A stretch of DNA of 64,000 nt from NCBI GenBank assembly GCA_020446815.1, contig JAGRDY010000026.1, positions 434,001 through 498,000 on the forward strand, read 5' to 3'. The translations under genes were made by a program, and so were the position numbers. The notes under the pieces are model-generated. The model saw only the letters and a program-made list of their open reading frames with translations, made no database searches and was not told where the DNA came from. This document shows positions 48,096 to 57,693 of the stretch, in pieces; the stretch's first letter is position 1; every line of letters starts with the position of its first letter. This stretch comes from Paracoccaceae bacterium (lineage in GTDB: Bacteria; Pseudomonadota; Alphaproteobacteria; Rhodobacterales; Rhodobacteraceae).

Positions 48096-48377
48096 TCATT
48101 TCTCCGTATGGGTAGAGGCCACCGAAACCGGCGGCCAGGCCTTGAAGGCCAGAACAACAAGCGGCGCAAGCGACAGCGCCAGTGAAATCAACAGCACGAT
48201 GGTCACGCCGACACCGTCGATTGCCACAATCCCGGACGCCATTGCACCAAGGAAAAGCGTCGCGGCGACAGGGGCAGCGCAGACAATCAGAACCGGCCCG
48301 CGAAACCCGGCCTTCTGATAGACAACGACATAGAGCACTGACGCGATGATCGGGCCTAGAAACGGCAATTCAATCAT
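48096..48377 (-). CDS. Small membrane protein upstream of nuoG
   Basis: 93 aa with three hydrophobic segments (LPFLGPIIASVLYVVVY, PVLIVCAAPVAATLFLGAM, VTIVLLISLALSLAPLVVLAF). It ends VLAFKAWPPVSV, similar to the end of the other small membrane protein at 48961-49161 (VLAFKEWPALKG). The ATG at 48377 is used; the frame extends to a TTG at 48392. Function unknown. Confidence 0.7.
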   Translation of the reverse strand: MIELPFLGPIIASVLYVVVYQKAGFRGPVLIVCAAPVAATLFLGAMASGIVAIDGVGVTIVLLISLALSLAPLVVLAFKAWPPVSVASTHTEK

Positions 48378-48440
48378 GACACCGCCCCGCAATACCGCGT
48401 GGATACCTGCAACACATCGCCATCGGGGGGAAGATGAAAT

Positions 48441-48956
48441 TCAGCATCTTGCCGCCTGTGCCGCCGCTACTTGCGCAGGGCCACGGGTTTTGCATGCCTG
48501 CGCTTCTTTCAGAGACAGCCAGCCAAAGGCCCGGTCGCTAGCGCCGCGTTCTTGCTTGAATGCCAGCCGCTCAAAAACCTCTGTCAATGCCGGCCCGTGC
48601 CCCGCCGCCACCCGCCAAACCGCGAAATGCTGTTTCTTCGGCGCTTCGCACCGATCGGCGCGGCGTTCACACAACCGCCGGCGGGCGGTTTTCCAGACGA
48701 GGTTTTCCTGCGCTTCGGCACTATCCCGAACAGCCAGATGGGCCAAGAACCGCGGATTGCTGCCGATGCAGGTGCCGGTGTTGCCGGTCTCCGGTGCCGC
48801 TGAACCTTCGATCATCCGGGCAAACCCCGGCATCCGCGGTACAGCCCCGGTGACCCGGTCGGACGCGTCCATGAATTCGACCACACGCGGATCGTCGTTG
48901 GGCACGATCAGGCGTCCGGCATCGAACTGGGCAAGATGGTGGCCGGTCTCTTGCAC
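48441..48956 (-). CDS. DUF3291 family protein in the nuo operon
   Basis: 171 aa. The opening HHLAQFDAGRLIVPNDDPRVVEFMDASDRV and the later VWRVAAGHGPALTEVFERL match DUF3291, a dimeric alpha-beta barrel group related to antibiotic-monooxygenase folds. The usual hydrophobic heart is changed here by an unusually Cys/Arg-rich middle (RRLCERRADRCEAPKK). No signal peptide; cytoplasmic. The start is GTG at 48956, five bases before the neighbouring stop. No known link to complex I. Confidence 0.75.
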   Translation of the reverse strand: MQETGHHLAQFDAGRLIVPNDDPRVVEFMDASDRVTGAVPRMPGFARMIEGSAAPETGNTGTCIGSNPRFLAHLAVRDSAEAQENLVWKTARRRLCERRADRCEAPKKQHFAVWRVAAGHGPALTEVFERLAFKQERGASDRAFGWLSLKEAQACKTRGPAQVAAAQAARC

Positions 48957-48960
48957 GGGA

Positions 48961-49161
48961 TCAGGAATTCCCCTTCAGTGCGGGCCATTCCTTGAACGCC
49001 AGAACGTACAGCATGATCAGGTTGACCACAGGGATCAGCATCAGAAGCGACATCCATCCGCTGTGCCCCGTCCGCTGCCAGAGCTGAAAGAACGGCACCA
49101 CGATGATCGCGCCAAAGACCAACATCACCGGAAAGCCGGAAAAACCCATGTTCATTATCAT
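48961..49161 (-). CDS. Small membrane protein downstream of nuoF
   Basis: 66 aa, two hydrophobic segments (FPVMLVFGAIIVVPFFQLW and WMSLLMLIPVVNLIMLYVL) joined by QRTGHSG, resembling half of a DUF805-type membrane protein. GAGGGG lies six bases before the ATG at 49161. It is 10 bases from nuoF. The C-terminus resembles that of the protein at 48096-48377. Confidence 0.7.
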   Translation of the reverse strand: MIMNMGFSGFPVMLVFGAIIVVPFFQLWQRTGHSGWMSLLMLIPVVNLIMLYVLAFKEWPALKGNS

Positions 49162-49171
49162 TTCAAACCCC

Positions 49172-50467
49172 TCATTCCGCCGCCATCGCGCCCATGCGGC
49201 CTGTCTGTTTCGCCTTGATCCGGTCCTCGATCTCGCCGCGGAAATGCCGCACCAGCCCCTGTATCGGCCAGGCCGCCGCATCGCCCAGCGCACAGATCGT
49301 ATGGCCCTCGACCTGCTTGGTCACATCGAGCAGCATGTCGATCTCCTCGATTTCCGCCTCGCCCCTGACCAGCCGGTCCATGACTCGCATCATCCAGCCG
49401 GTGCCTTCACGGCAGGGCGTACACTGGCCACAGCTTTCGTGCTTGTAGAATTTCGACAGCCGCCAGATCGCCTTGATCACGTCGGTAGACTGATCCATCA
49501 CGATCACCGCCGCCGTCCCCAGGCCCGATTTCTGATCGCGCAGCCAGTCGAAATCCATGATCGCCTCGTTGCATTGCTCGGCGTTCAACAGCGGCACGGA
49601 CGATCCGCCGGGGATCACCGCCTTGATATTCTTCCAACCGCCACGCACCCCGCCGCAGTGACGGTCCAGCAGTTCCTTCAAAGTGATCGACATTTCCTCC
49701 TCGACCACGCAGGGGTTGTTGACATGGCCCGAAATGCCGAACAGCTTGGTGCCGGTGTTGTTGGGCCGGCCGAAGCCCGCGAACCATTCGGGGCCGCGCC
49801 GCAGGATCGTCGGAACAACCGCGATCGATTCCACGTTGTTGACCGTGGTCGGGCAGCCGTAAAGCCCCGCCCCCGCCGGAAACGGCGGCTTCAGCCGCGG
49901 CATGCCCTTCTTGCCTTCCAGGCTTTCCAGCAGGGCGGTTTCCTCGCCGCAGATATAGGCTCCGGCCCCATGCGCCAGGTAGATGTCGAAATCGAACCCT
50001 GACTTGCAGGCATTCTTGCCCACCAGGCCCGCCGCGTATGCCTCGTCGATCGCGGCCTGCAGGGCTTCTCTCTCGCGGATGTATTCGCCGCGAATATAAA
50101 CATAGCAAGCCCCCGCCCCCATCGCGAAGGACGCAATCAGACAACCTTCGATCAGCGTGTGCGGATCGTGGCGCATGATTTCGCGATCCTTGCAGGTGCC
50201 GGGTTCGGATTCGTCGGCATTGACCACCAGATAGCAAGGCCGCCCGTCCGACTGTTTGGGCATGAATGACCATTTCAGCCCGGTCGGAAACCCGGCCCCG
50301 CCGCGCCCGCGCAGCCCCGAGGCCTTGACCTCCTCGATGATCCTGTCGCGGCCACGCGCAAGGATTGCCTTGGTTCCGTCCCAATGCCCGCGTTTGCGCG
50401 CCCCCGCCAGCGAGCGGTCGTGCATTCCGTAGAGATTGGTGAAGATCCGGTCCTGATCTTTCAGCAT
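49172..50467 (-). CDS. nuoF: NADH-quinone oxidoreductase subunit F
   Basis: 431 aa; binds NADH, FMN and the N3 4Fe-4S cluster, the entry point for electrons. [10 protein letters not shown] (residues 54-63) binds NADH/FMN, and [14 protein letters not shown] carries three of the cluster cysteines. It starts 40 bases from the DUF5337 gene and is followed by three small non-core genes before nuoG. Confidence 0.97.
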   Translation of the reverse strand: MLKDQDRIFTNLYGMHDRSLAGARKRGHWDGTKAILARGRDRIIEEVKASGLRGRGGAGFPTGLKWSFMPKQSDGRPCYLVVNADESEPGTCKDREIMRHDPHTLIEGCLIASFAMGAGACYVYIRGEYIREREALQAAIDEAYAAGLVGKNACKSGFDFDIYLAHGAGAYICGEETALLESLEGKKGMPRLKPPFPAGAGLYGCPTTVNNVESIAVVPTILRRGPEWFAGFGRPNNTGTKLFGISGHVNNPCVVEEEMSITLKELLDRHCGGVRGGWKNIKAVIPGGSSVPLLNAEQCNEAIMDFDWLRDQKSGLGTAAVIVMDQSTDVIKAIWRLSKFYKHESCGQCTPCREGTGWMMRVMDRLVRGEAEIEEIDMLLDVTKQVEGHTICALGDAAAWPIQGLVRHFRGEIEDRIKAKQTGRMGAMAAE

Positions 50468-50507
50468 TGGTCGTTCCTTACTTTTGCCGGGCCAGGCCCG
50501 GCCCGTC

Positions 50508-50738
50508 TCATTTACCGGCGTCGCGCTGACGCTGCCAGATGCGCCATGTCACCACCAGCGCCCAAAAGAAAGCGGCAAGAGCCGCCAGATCGAAGAGAAA
50601 CGCATAAGACGCATCCCACCCCAGTTTCGCCCCCAGCCACTGGGCCCCCAGCCACCCGACCATCGCGACCACGATGACCACCGCCACATGGCGTGCCTCG
50701 CGCGCCAAGAGCTTGTCGGACGGGGTCGGTCGGGTCAT
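50508..50738 (-). CDS. DUF5337 small membrane protein
   Basis: 76 aa with two hydrophobic segments ([19 protein letters not shown] and [20 protein letters not shown]). The pattern and location upstream of nuoF match DUF5337, which I know from Rhodobacteraceae nuo operons. Function unknown; possibly complex I assembly or stability. Confidence 0.82.
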   Translation of the reverse strand: MTRPTPSDKLLAREARHVAVVIVVAMVGWLGAQWLGAKLGWDASYAFLFDLAALAAFFWALVVTWRIWQRQRDAGK

Positions 50739-50750
50739 TCATCCGCCCCT

Positions 50751-51548
50751 TCAGCTGTCGCCCTTGACCGCGCCGCGCGCCGAAAACTCGGTGGCCCCGC
50801 CCCCGGCAAGTATCCTGGCCTGTTTGACCCATTCGTCGCGGCTGATTCGCCCGGAAAACCGCGCCATCCTGCCATCAATGTAGGCAATTTCCTTGGCCTT
50901 CCACGAGGCAATCTGATCGAAATGCCAGACGCCGGCCTCGTTAAGCAGTTTCTCAAGCGCCGGGCCGACGCCCTTGATCAATTTCAGATCATCGGCCTTG
51001 CCGCCGCGGGGGCTGGCCAGCATTTCAGGTGCGCCTGTATCGGGCGCATCCTTCGCCTTGGCCAGGGCCGCGTCCAGCGCCGTCGCGGTTGCCCCGACGG
51101 GTTTGGCCGCCGACGAAGCTTTTTGGGCCGCCGCCGGCTTGGCCGTGCGCGATGCCGGCTTGGCTTTCGGCTTGGTTGCGGGCTTGGGGGAGGCCTTGCG
51201 CGCAGGCTTCACCGCCGCACCCGCTTTCGCGTCGTTGCCACCGGCCGCGGAACCCGGCGCGGCATCATCCAACGGTTTTTCATCAGCTTCGGTTGCCTTT
51301 CCGGGTGCGGGGGCCACCAGGCCGACGGTCTGGGAAAGCGGCGCGGGCAAATCCGTGTCGCCCGTAGCGGAACAAAACGCCCGGCCCAGAAAAAAGCCCA
51401 AGAGAATCGCGAAAACAACCCCGGACAGAATCGCCGCGACAAAGGTGAAACCGGCCAACGCAAGCAGCAAGACCGCGATGAGCACACCACCCACGGCCGC
51501 TGCCCACCAGCAGTTTCTTCTGCATTGATCGTTGTTGCCATCCGCCAT
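50751..51548 (-). CDS. Membrane-anchored helix-hairpin-helix protein, paralogue of the NuoE tail
   Basis: 265 aa. Two close membrane segments (about residues 12-55, WWAAAVGGVLIAVLLLALAG and AILSGVVFAILLGFFLG), a long Ala/Lys/Pro-rich linker, and a C-terminal domain (186-265) beginning [17 protein letters not shown]. That domain is about 60% identical, 45 of 73 positions by eye, to residues 279-351 of NuoE, encoded just upstream. The GVGPxLExLL core resembles a helix-hairpin-helix fold. The product may anchor beside the peripheral arm, but this is inference. Thirteen bases from the DUF5337 gene. Confidence 0.8.
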   Translation of the reverse strand: MADGNNDQCRRNCWWAAAVGGVLIAVLLLALAGFTFVAAILSGVVFAILLGFFLGRAFCSATGDTDLPAPLSQTVGLVAPAPGKATEADEKPLDDAAPGSAAGGNDAKAGAAVKPARKASPKPATKPKAKPASRTAKPAAAQKASSAAKPVGATATALDAALAKAKDAPDTGAPEMLASPRGGKADDLKLIKGVGPALEKLLNEAGVWHFDQIASWKAKEIAYIDGRMARFSGRISRDEWVKQARILAGGGATEFSARGAVKGDS

Positions 51549-51583
51549 CTGTCAGTCTCCCGGGAAAAAAACTCGCTGATTGT

Positions 51584-52654
51584 CTATTTGCCTTTCCTTG
51601 CCCTGGCCGAAAATTCAGTCTCACCCCCGGCGGCCAGCAATTTCGCCTGGTCGATCCAGGAATCGCGGCTCGCACGGCCCTTGAACCCTTCGAGATTGTC
51701 ATCGACCCAGGACAGTTCCGCGGCGTTCCAGTTGGCAACCTGGTCGAAATGGTAAAAGCCGAGGCTGTTGAGCAGGGCTTCCAGTTTGGGGCCGACACCC
51801 TTGATCAGTTTCAGATCATCGGCGCCGGATTTTCGTGGCGCTTTCAGCGATCTGGGTTTTTTCGGCTTGCCCGCCGGCGCGGGCTTGGCAGGCGGCGCCT
51901 TTGGCGCGGTCTTGCCATTGGCTGGCTTTTGCGCCGGTTTGGAAACCTTGGCGTGCCCTCGCCCGGTCAATGGCGCTTCGGTGCCGTCGATCCGCTTGAC
52001 GGTATCGCCGAAATCCACCGCCAGCTGAACCGAGGCGTTGTACTGATGACGGCCGCTTTCGAATTCCTTGAGACTGGTCAGCCCGGACAGTGGCTCGGAC
52101 GCATAGCGCCCGTTCTGCGGCCCTGGCACCGGCACCGTGCCGGCGGCCAGTTCATCAATGATCTCGCCAAGCCGCGCGGCGGTCAGATCCTCGTAGTAAT
52201 CCTTGCCGATCTGGGCCATCGGCGCGTTGGTGCACGACCCGAGGCATTCGACCTCTTCCCACGAAAACTTGCCATCGGGCGACAGCGTATGCGGCGTGGC
52301 GGCAATCTTTTCGCGGCAGACGGCGACCAGATCCTCGGCACCGCAGATCATGCAGGAGGTGGTGCCGCATATCTGAATATTGGCCACAGACCCAACAGGT
52401 TGCAATTGGAACATGAAGTAGAACGACGCAACTTCGAGGGCGCGGATATGGGCCATGCCCAGCATATCGGCGACATGTTCGATGGCGGGGCGCGAAAGCC
52501 AGCCTTCCTGTTCCTGCGCGCGCCACAAAAGCGCGATGATAGCGCTGGCCTGCCGGCCCTCGGGGTACTTGGTGATCTGTGCCTTCGCCCAGGCGAGGTT
52601 CGCGGGCGTGAATTCAAAGGCAGCGGGTTGTTCGTGGTGCAAGCGGCGTAGCAT
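51584..52654 (-). CDS. nuoE: NADH-quinone oxidoreductase subunit E with C-terminal extension
   Basis: 356 aa; the catalytic part is about 200 residues. The 2Fe-2S (N1a) cysteines are C96, C101, C137 and C141 (CGTTSC, ECLGSC). Beyond residue 200 are an Ala/Lys/Pro linker and a helix-hairpin-helix-like domain (279-356) shared with the neighbouring gene product. Long NuoE proteins are known in Rhodobacteraceae. The ATG at 52654 is chosen because it overlaps the upstream stop and precedes the family start; the frame runs far upstream without coding sense. Confidence 0.95.
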   Translation of the reverse strand: MLRRLHHEQPAAFEFTPANLAWAKAQITKYPEGRQASAIIALLWRAQEQEGWLSRPAIEHVADMLGMAHIRALEVASFYFMFQLQPVGSVANIQICGTTSCMICGAEDLVAVCREKIAATPHTLSPDGKFSWEEVECLGSCTNAPMAQIGKDYYEDLTAARLGEIIDELAAGTVPVPGPQNGRYASEPLSGLTSLKEFESGRHQYNASVQLAVDFGDTVKRIDGTEAPLTGRGHAKVSKPAQKPANGKTAPKAPPAKPAPAGKPKKPRSLKAPRKSGADDLKLIKGVGPKLEALLNSLGFYHFDQVANWNAAELSWVDDNLEGFKGRASRDSWIDQAKLLAAGGETEFSARARKGK

Positions 52655-52932
52655 CAGGTACAGGGTCCCCAGTTGACAAGTTTCAGCCGCCCATCGGGCG
52701 TTCCGACAAGAAAGCCGTCGTTGCCAAGCGCCAGCGCCTGCGCTTGGAAGTCGCTCAGGAACCAGCCACCGGCGATAAGGGCATCGAAGGCATCCTGTTC
52801 GGCCATTTCGCATCCGTTCTGTATGAAGATCTGGGCAAGCGGTTCGCCGATCTGGTTTTTCGGCTGCGCCGCGGCGCCGGCGCCAAGTGCAGCCGCGGCC
52901 ACCGCAAGAACGATCGATTTCACAGTTCTCAC
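52654..52932 (-). CDS. Small exported protein between nuoD and nuoE
   Basis: 92 aa. Signal peptide [22 protein letters not shown], then a mature part with two cysteines ([20 protein letters not shown]). The GTG start at 52932 overlaps the nuoD stop (GTGA) and follows GGAGGT by six bases. Its stop shares a base with the nuoE start. Family not recognised; periplasmic. Confidence 0.7.
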   Translation of the reverse strand: MRTVKSIVLAVAAAALGAGAAAQPKNQIGEPLAQIFIQNGCEMAEQDAFDALIAGGWFLSDFQAQALALGNDGFLVGTPDGRLKLVNWGPCT

Positions 52933-54137
52933 CGATCCACCTCCCCAAAAACGATATCCATCGTCCCGATGATCGCCGCCACGTCGGCCAGCAGATGCCC
53001 CTTGGCCATCCAGTCGATAGATTGCAGATGCAGATAGCCCGGCGCGCGGATCTTGGCGCGGTAGGGCCTGTTGGACCCGTCGGCGACCAGATAGACGCCA
53101 AATTCCCCCTTGGGGGCCTCGACGGCGGCATAGACCTCGCCGGCGGGCACATGAAAGCCTTCGGTATAAAGCTTGAAATGGTGGATCAGCGCCTCCATCG
53201 AGCGCTTCATCTCGCCGCGTGCGGGGGGCGTGATCTTGCCCCGCGCCAGCACATCGCCCTTTTCCACGCGCAGCTTGGCGATCGCCTGTTTGATGATCGA
53301 GGTGCTTTCGCGCATTTCCGCCATGCGGCACAGATAGCGGTCGTAGCAGTCGCCATTCTTGCCCACCGGGATCTTGAAATCGAATTCGTCATAGCATTCG
53401 TAGGGCTGCGCGCGGCGCAAATCCCAGGCCATCCCCGACCCGCGGACCATCACCCCCGAATATCCCCAATTCAACGCATCATCTTCGGTGACAATGCCGA
53501 TATCGGCGTTGCGCTGTTTGAAGATACGGTTTTCCGTCAGCAGAAGTTCGATATCATCAAGAACGCGGGGAAAGGCATCGGCCCACGCGTCGATGTCATT
53601 CAACAGGGCGCCGGGCAAGTCCTGATGCACCCCGCCGGGGCGGAAATAGGCCGAATGCAGACGCGCGCCGCAGGCACGTTCATAAAACACCATCAGCTTT
53701 TCGCGTTCCTCGAACCCCCACAACGGCGGCGTCAGCGCACCGACGTCCATCGCCTGCGTGGTGACGTTCAGTAGATGGTTGAGGATCCGGCCGATCTCGG
53801 AATAGAGTACCCGGATGAGCGACGCCCGCCGCGGCACCGCCACCCCTGTCAGCCTTTCGATCGCCAGGCACCAGGCATGTTCCTGATTCATTGGCGCCAC
53901 ATAATCCAGCCGGTCGAAATAGGGCAGGTTTTGCAGATAGGTGCGGCTCTCCATCAGCTTTTCCGTGCCGCGGTGCAACAGCCCGATATGCGGATCGCAG
54001 CGTTCGACGATTTCGCCGTCCAGCTCCAGTACCAGACGCAGCACTCCGTGTGCCGCGGGGTGTTGCGGCCCGAAGTTGATGTTGAAATTGCGAATCTTCT
54101 GTTCGCCCGTCATCGCATCGCCGAAACGGCCATCCAT
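52929..54137 (-). CDS. nuoD: NADH-quinone oxidoreductase subunit D
   Basis: 402 aa; lies at the quinone-binding site with NuoB and Nuo[25 protein letters not shown] and [17 protein letters not shown] are the family start; it ends DIVFGEVDR. Separate from NuoC, as usual in alphaproteobacteria. Preceded by the sulfotransferase gene with four bases between. Confidence 0.97.
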   Translation of the reverse strand: MDGRFGDAMTGEQKIRNFNINFGPQHPAAHGVLRLVLELDGEIVERCDPHIGLLHRGTEKLMESRTYLQNLPYFDRLDYVAPMNQEHAWCLAIERLTGVAVPRRASLIRVLYSEIGRILNHLLNVTTQAMDVGALTPPLWGFEEREKLMVFYERACGARLHSAYFRPGGVHQDLPGALLNDIDAWADAFPRVLDDIELLLTENRIFKQRNADIGIVTEDDALNWGYSGVMVRGSGMAWDLRRAQPYECYDEFDFKIPVGKNGDCYDRYLCRMAEMRESTSIIKQAIAKLRVEKGDVLARGKITPPARGEMKRSMEALIHHFKLYTEGFHVPAGEVYAAVEAPKGEFGVYLVADGSNRPYRAKIRAPGYLHLQSIDWMAKGHLLADVAAIIGTMDIVFGEVDR

Positions 54138-54141
54138 CTTC

Positions 54142-55014
54142 TCATACCCCTGCCCTGTTGGCTTCCCAGGCGGCGGGAAGCGGGCCCATCCGGGCCGCTA
54201 CAAAATCATACTGCGGCTCCAGAAAGGCCGCCGCGCGCCTTTTCTGCGCGCCGCTCATCGGCACCTTTGCCCCGACATGCACCTTTTTGGAAAAGTCCCC
54301 CGGTATGGGCACAATCCCCAGGAAACGGCACAACCGCGTCAGCGCGTCATCCGAAAAAAGCTCTTCGAAGGTGCAGATGAACACCCGCTGCGGATCGACG
54401 GCGGCCTGCAGGCGCGTCAGCGTTCCCCGGTAATCGCCACGTTCCAGAATATGATCCTCGCCGCCCTCGAGGGTACGGTTGAAGATCCAGCCAGCGCGTT
54501 TGTCGATATCGTTCCCTGTCTTGCTGCGGCGTTTGGCGATCATGCGGACATGGCTCCACAGCCGGTCCACCGGATCGCGCATCAGGAACACGAAGCGCAC
54601 ATCTTCGGTCATCGACGCCATGTGCGACAGGCATTGCTCGGACAGCATCGAATAACAGGGGGTGATGTCGGAAATGACCGATTCATCGGTCCGGCCATCC
54701 GCCAGGTAGGAAAGATAGCCTGCCTCATCGTGCTTTTTCAATATCCTGGCATATATCCGTGTATCGGCCAGCTGCGCCGCATTCCAGGCCGCATTCGCGG
54801 GCCTTCCGGCCGACAGCGCATTCTCAAGTTCGGCGCATTTGCGATCAAGTTCCTTGAGATGCCAGTTCTTGCTGCCATTTTCGAGGCTATCGAAGAAATG
54901 CAATTCCTTGATGCTGCGCAAATGGCATTCGGGATGGCTGCGCAAATAATTGTAAAGCCAGCTTGTCCCCGACTTGGTCGCCCCGATCCCGAACAGAAGT
55001 ATCGGCGTTGCCAT
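54142..55014 (-). CDS. Sulfotransferase inserted between nuoC and nuoD
   Basis: 290 aa PAPS-dependent sulfotransferase. The 5'-phosphosulfate loop KSGTSWL is at residues 14-20, the candidate catalytic histidine is in KELHFF (H39), and the 3'-phosphate motif [13 protein letters not shown] is at 143-155. No signal peptide; cytoplasmic. The ATG at 55014 shares a base with the nuoC stop; a GTG at 55017 is the alternative. Four bases from nuoD. Not a complex I subunit and not to my knowledge a usual passenger of this operon. Acceptor unknown; heparan-type and small-molecule sulfotransferases share these motifs. Confidence 0.88.
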   Translation of the reverse strand: MATPILLFGIGATKSGTSWLYNYLRSHPECHLRSIKELHFFDSLENGSKNWHLKELDRKCAELENALSAGRPANAAWNAAQLADTRIYARILKKHDEAGYLSYLADGRTDESVISDITPCYSMLSEQCLSHMASMTEDVRFVFLMRDPVDRLWSHVRMIAKRRSKTGNDIDKRAGWIFNRTLEGGEDHILERGDYRGTLTRLQAAVDPQRVFICTFEELFSDDALTRLCRFLGIVPIPGDFSKKVHVGAKVPMSGAQKRRAAAFLEPQYDFVAARMGPLPAAWEANRAGV

Positions 55015-55622
55015 CACCCCTTGGCCCCCGGCTTTTCATCCCCCGGAAGAATGTATTGAGCGCCTTCCCACGGGCTCATGAAATCGAACTGGCGGTATTC
55101 CTGCACCAGTTTGACCGGCTCATAGACCACCCGCTTGAGCTCTTCGTCATAGCGCACTTCGGTATAGCCCGTCGTGGGGAAATCCTTGCGCAGCGGATGG
55201 CCGCGAAACCCGTAATCCGTCAGGATACGGCGCAGATCGGGGTGGCCCGAAAAGAGAATGCCGAACATGTCGAAGACTTCGCGTTCGAACCAGTTGGCGG
55301 CGGGGTACACGTCGGTGATCGACGGCACCATATCGTCTTCGCCCACGGCCACGCGCAGGCGGATACGCTGGTTCTGGTACATCGACAGAAAGTGATAGAC
55401 GACATCAAAACGCTGCGGCCGTTGGGGATAATCGACGGCGGTAATATCGATCAGGGTCGAGAACCGGCATCTGCGATCGGTCCGCAGGAAGTCGACGAAA
55501 CCGACCAGGCCCGCGGGAGTCACGCTGACGGTCAATTCGCCATGGGCAACCGCGGTTGAGACGACTTCGGCTGCGTGTTTCGTCTCGATATGCGCGGCAA
55601 GCTCCTGAAGGGCCTCGGACAT
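55014..55622 (-). CDS. nuoC: NADH-quinone oxidoreductase subunit C
   Basis: 202 aa subunit of the peripheral arm. [22 protein letters not shown] and [20 protein letters not shown] are typical. Start at 55622 begins [12 protein letters not shown]; the frame extends upstream into nuoB without coding sense. The last base of the stop region overlaps the sulfotransferase start. Confidence 0.96.
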   Translation of the reverse strand: MSEALQELAAHIETKHAAEVVSTAVAHGELTVSVTPAGLVGFVDFLRTDRRCRFSTLIDITAVDYPQRPQRFDVVYHFLSMYQNQRIRLRVAVGEDDMVPSITDVYPAANWFEREVFDMFGILFSGHPDLRRILTDYGFRGHPLRKDFPTTGYTEVRYDEELKRVVYEPVKLVQEYRQFDFMSPWEGAQYILPGDEKPGAKG

Positions 55623-55633
55623 GTGCTTTCCTC

Positions 55634-56167
55634 TCAGCGAACCAGGGTGCCGGTGCGGCGAACACGGCGCTGCAACTGCAAGATACCGTACAGGAGCGCC
55701 TCGGCGGTCGGCGGGCAACCGGGAACATAGATGTCGACCGGCACGATACGGTCACAACCGCGCACCACCGAATAGCTGTAGTGGTAATAGCCGCCGCCAT
55801 TGGCGCAAGACCCCATCGAGATCACATAACGCGGCTCGGGCATCTGATCGTAGACCTTGCGCAGGGCCGGGGCCATCTTGTTGGTCAGTGTCCCGGCGAC
55901 GATCATCACATCCGATTGGCGCGGCGATGCGCGGGGGGCAAAACCATAGCGTTCGGCATCATAACGGGGCATCGCGGTATGCATCATCTCGACCGCGCAG
56001 CAAGCCAGTCCGAAGGTCATCCAATGCAGCGAACCGGTACGCGCCCAGTTGATGATGTCTTCGCTCGAGGTCAGCAAAAACCCCTTGTCCTGCAAATCGC
56101 GGTTCAGCGCCTGGGTAGCAACCTCATGATCGCCGCCCGCGGTATTGGCCCCGGTCGTCACGCCCAT
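55634..56167 (-). CDS. nuoB: NADH-quinone oxidoreductase subunit B
   Basis: 177 aa; carries the N2 4Fe-4S cluster, the direct donor to quinone. Cluster cysteines are C56 and C57 (ACCAVEMM), C121 (GSCANGG) and C151 ([10 protein letters not shown]). The ATG at 56167 is preferred to 56188 because AGGGG lies about seven bases upstream and the length matches the family. It overlaps nuoA by 10 bases. Confidence 0.96.
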   Translation of the reverse strand: MGVTTGANTAGGDHEVATQALNRDLQDKGFLLTSSEDIINWARTGSLHWMTFGLACCAVEMMHTAMPRYDAERYGFAPRASPRQSDVMIVAGTLTNKMAPALRKVYDQMPEPRYVISMGSCANGGGYYHYSYSVVRGCDRIVPVDIYVPGCPPTAEALLYGILQLQRRVRRTGTLVR

Positions 56168-56523
56168 TCCATCGCCCCTTTCTTCCACTCATAGGCAAAG
56201 CCGATGGTCAGCACCGCCAGGAATGCCATCATCGACCAGAACCCGACCATCGACACGTCCTTGAACGCCACGGCCCAGGGAAACAGAAACGCCACTTCGA
56301 GATCGAAAATGATGAAGAGGATCGACACGAGGTAAAAGCGCACATCGAATTTCATCCGTGCATCGTCGAATGCGTTGAAACCGCATTCATACGCCGACAC
56401 CTTTTCGGGGTCGGGGTTTCTGACCGCCAGTACGACGGCCGCCAGGATCAGCACCAGCCCCAGCCCGGTGGCCATGGCCAAAAAGATCAGAATGGGAAGG
56501 TATTCTCGCAACAAACTATCCAC
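56158..56523 (-). CDS. nuoA: NADH-quinone oxidoreductase subunit A
   Basis: 121 aa, three membrane helices; first gene of the nuo operon. [41 protein letters not shown] is diagnostic. The start is GTG at 56523, preceded by GGAG with a six-base gap, giving [14 protein letters not shown]; a longer frame starts further upstream. Confidence 0.95.
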   Translation of the reverse strand: MDSLLREYLPILIFLAMATGLGLVLILAAVVLAVRNPDPEKVSAYECGFNAFDDARMKFDVRFYLVSILFIIFDLEVAFLFPWAVAFKDVSMVGFWSMMAFLAVLTIGFAYEWKKGAMEWA

Positions 56524-56660
56524 GCACCGCTCCTCGGTTTCGCGCCCTTTGCCGGGCACGTCTGATGGCTCTTGTCCGTTTACTCCCGCGATATGGCGGG
56601 GTCAACCAAGGGTGGCACCCGGGGGCCAAGTAAAAACGCGAAGTCCACTGGCCGCCAGGG

Positions 56661-56678
56661 CGGTTCGCCGGCGAACCG
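56661..56678. promoter_or_regulatory. Perfect 18-base palindrome upstream of nuoA
   Basis: CGGTTCGCC followed directly by GGCGAACCG: two perfect inverted 9-base halves with no spacer, about 140 bases before the nuoA start. It looks like a dimeric repressor or activator site. No T run follows, so a terminator is less likely. Confidence 0.5.
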
Positions 56679-56708
56679 GATCGGATTGCGTGCGAACCGC
56701 GGCAGCCG

Positions 56709-56750
56709 GGAACAAATGCGCACGGGCTGGAACAAACGGGCGGGAACAAA
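56709..56750. repeat. Three direct GGAACAAA repeats upstream of nuoA
   Basis: GGAACAAA occurs at 56709-56716, 56729-56736 and 56743-56750 (TTTGTTCC on the nuo strand), with starts 20 and 14 bases apart. Each is flanked by CG-rich sequence. They may be binding sites for one regulator. Confidence 0.5.
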
Positions 56751-56910
56751 TACGCACCGGCAAACGCGCGCAGGCACCCGTTGCCGGTTGCATGTCAATC
56801 ACCCCGGCGGGCCGAATTGGCACCCCCGGCGCCGGGGCCGGCGCGCCCCTGCTGCCGGGGGCCGCGACAGGTTTTCGGGCTGCCTCATGTCCTCATCGCC
56901 GGAAATCCGT

Positions 56911-57693
56911 TCAGACCGTCCACATTGGCGGGCGCTTGTCGAAAAAAGCCGCAATTCCTTCGGCGCATTCGGGGCTTTCCCAACGCTCGACAAGCGCCTG
57001 AATCGTCTCGGCAATCAGGGGCTCGCCGATCTGCGGCCCCATCCGGCGGGTCAGCGCCTTGGCGGCCGCCACAGCCCCGGGGGCACAAGACAGATAGGGG
57101 GTGACTTCGGCCTCGACCGCGGCATCGAGCGTATCTTCGGCCACGACCCTGGCCACGACCCCCAGGTCGCGCGCCTCCTCAGCATCGAACAGGCGCGATG
57201 ACATCATCACCCGGCGCGCCCGCGCCTCGCCCATCCGGGCGATCACATAGGGGCTGATCGTTGCCGGAATCAGCCCCAGTTTCGTCTCGGTCAGGCCAAA
57301 GCGGCTGCCCGCCGCCGCCACCGCCACGTCGCAAACCGACGCGATGCCGACCCCGCCACCCATGACATTGCCGTGAATGCGGCCGATCAGCGGTTTGGGC
57401 AGGGTGTTGAGCGCCTGAAGGGCATGGGCGATCTTGGCCGCTTCCTTGGCGCGCGTCGCAGCATCGGCGGCCATCTGCGCGCGCATCCAGCCAAGATCGC
57501 CACCGGCGCAAAAGCTGGGGCCGAGCCCGCCCATGACGACAACCCGAATATCCGCGTCCGCGCCAAGCGTCAGAGCCGCATCGTGCAGTTCGGTCATCAT
57601 CTGCCCCGACATGACATTGTGCCTGTCAGGCCGGTTCAGCCAGATCGTCGCCACGCCGCGCGCGTCGCGGTCCACCCGGATGGTTTCATACAT
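56911..57693 (-). CDS. liuC: Enoyl-CoA hydratase, probable methylglutaconyl-CoA hydratase
   Basis: 260 aa crotonase-fold enzyme. The oxyanion-hole regions are FCAGGDLGWM and HGNVMGGGVGIAS; ETKLGLIPATISPYVI is typical of the methylglutaconyl-CoA hydratase group. It would convert methylglutaconyl-CoA to HMG-CoA in leucine breakdown, between the carboxylase MccAB and HMG-CoA lyase encoded upstream. The ATG at 57693 has GGGGGA six bases before it and overlaps the lyase gene by eight bases. Specificity is inferred from context. Confidence 0.88.
   Translation of the reverse strand: MYETIRVDRDARGVATIWLNRPDRHNVMSGQMMTELHDAALTLGADADIRVVVMGGLGPSFCAGGDLGWMRAQMAADAATRAKEAAKIAHALQALNTLPKPLIGRIHGNVMGGGVGIASVCDVAVAAAGSRFGLTETKLGLIPATISPYVIARMGEARARRVMMSSRLFDAEEARDLGVVARVVAEDTLDAAVEAEVTPYLSCAPGAVAAAKALTRRMGPQIGEPLIAETIQALVERWESPECAEGIAAFFDKRPPMWTV

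Larger units (their letters stand above)
56524..56910 (-). promoter_or_regulatory. nuo operon upstream region
   Basis: 387 noncoding bases between the enoyl-CoA hydratase stop and nuoA. It should hold the nuo promoter, but I find no convincing -35/-10 pair. It contains an 18-base palindrome and three GGAACAAA repeats, listed separately, and a very GC-rich foldable stretch around 56820-56870 that may end the leucine operon transcript. Confidence 0.6.

Noticed and set aside
56709-56750. GGAACAAA repeats considered as a CRISPR remnant
   Set aside because: Units are only 8 bases with 6 and 12 bases between; more like binding sites.
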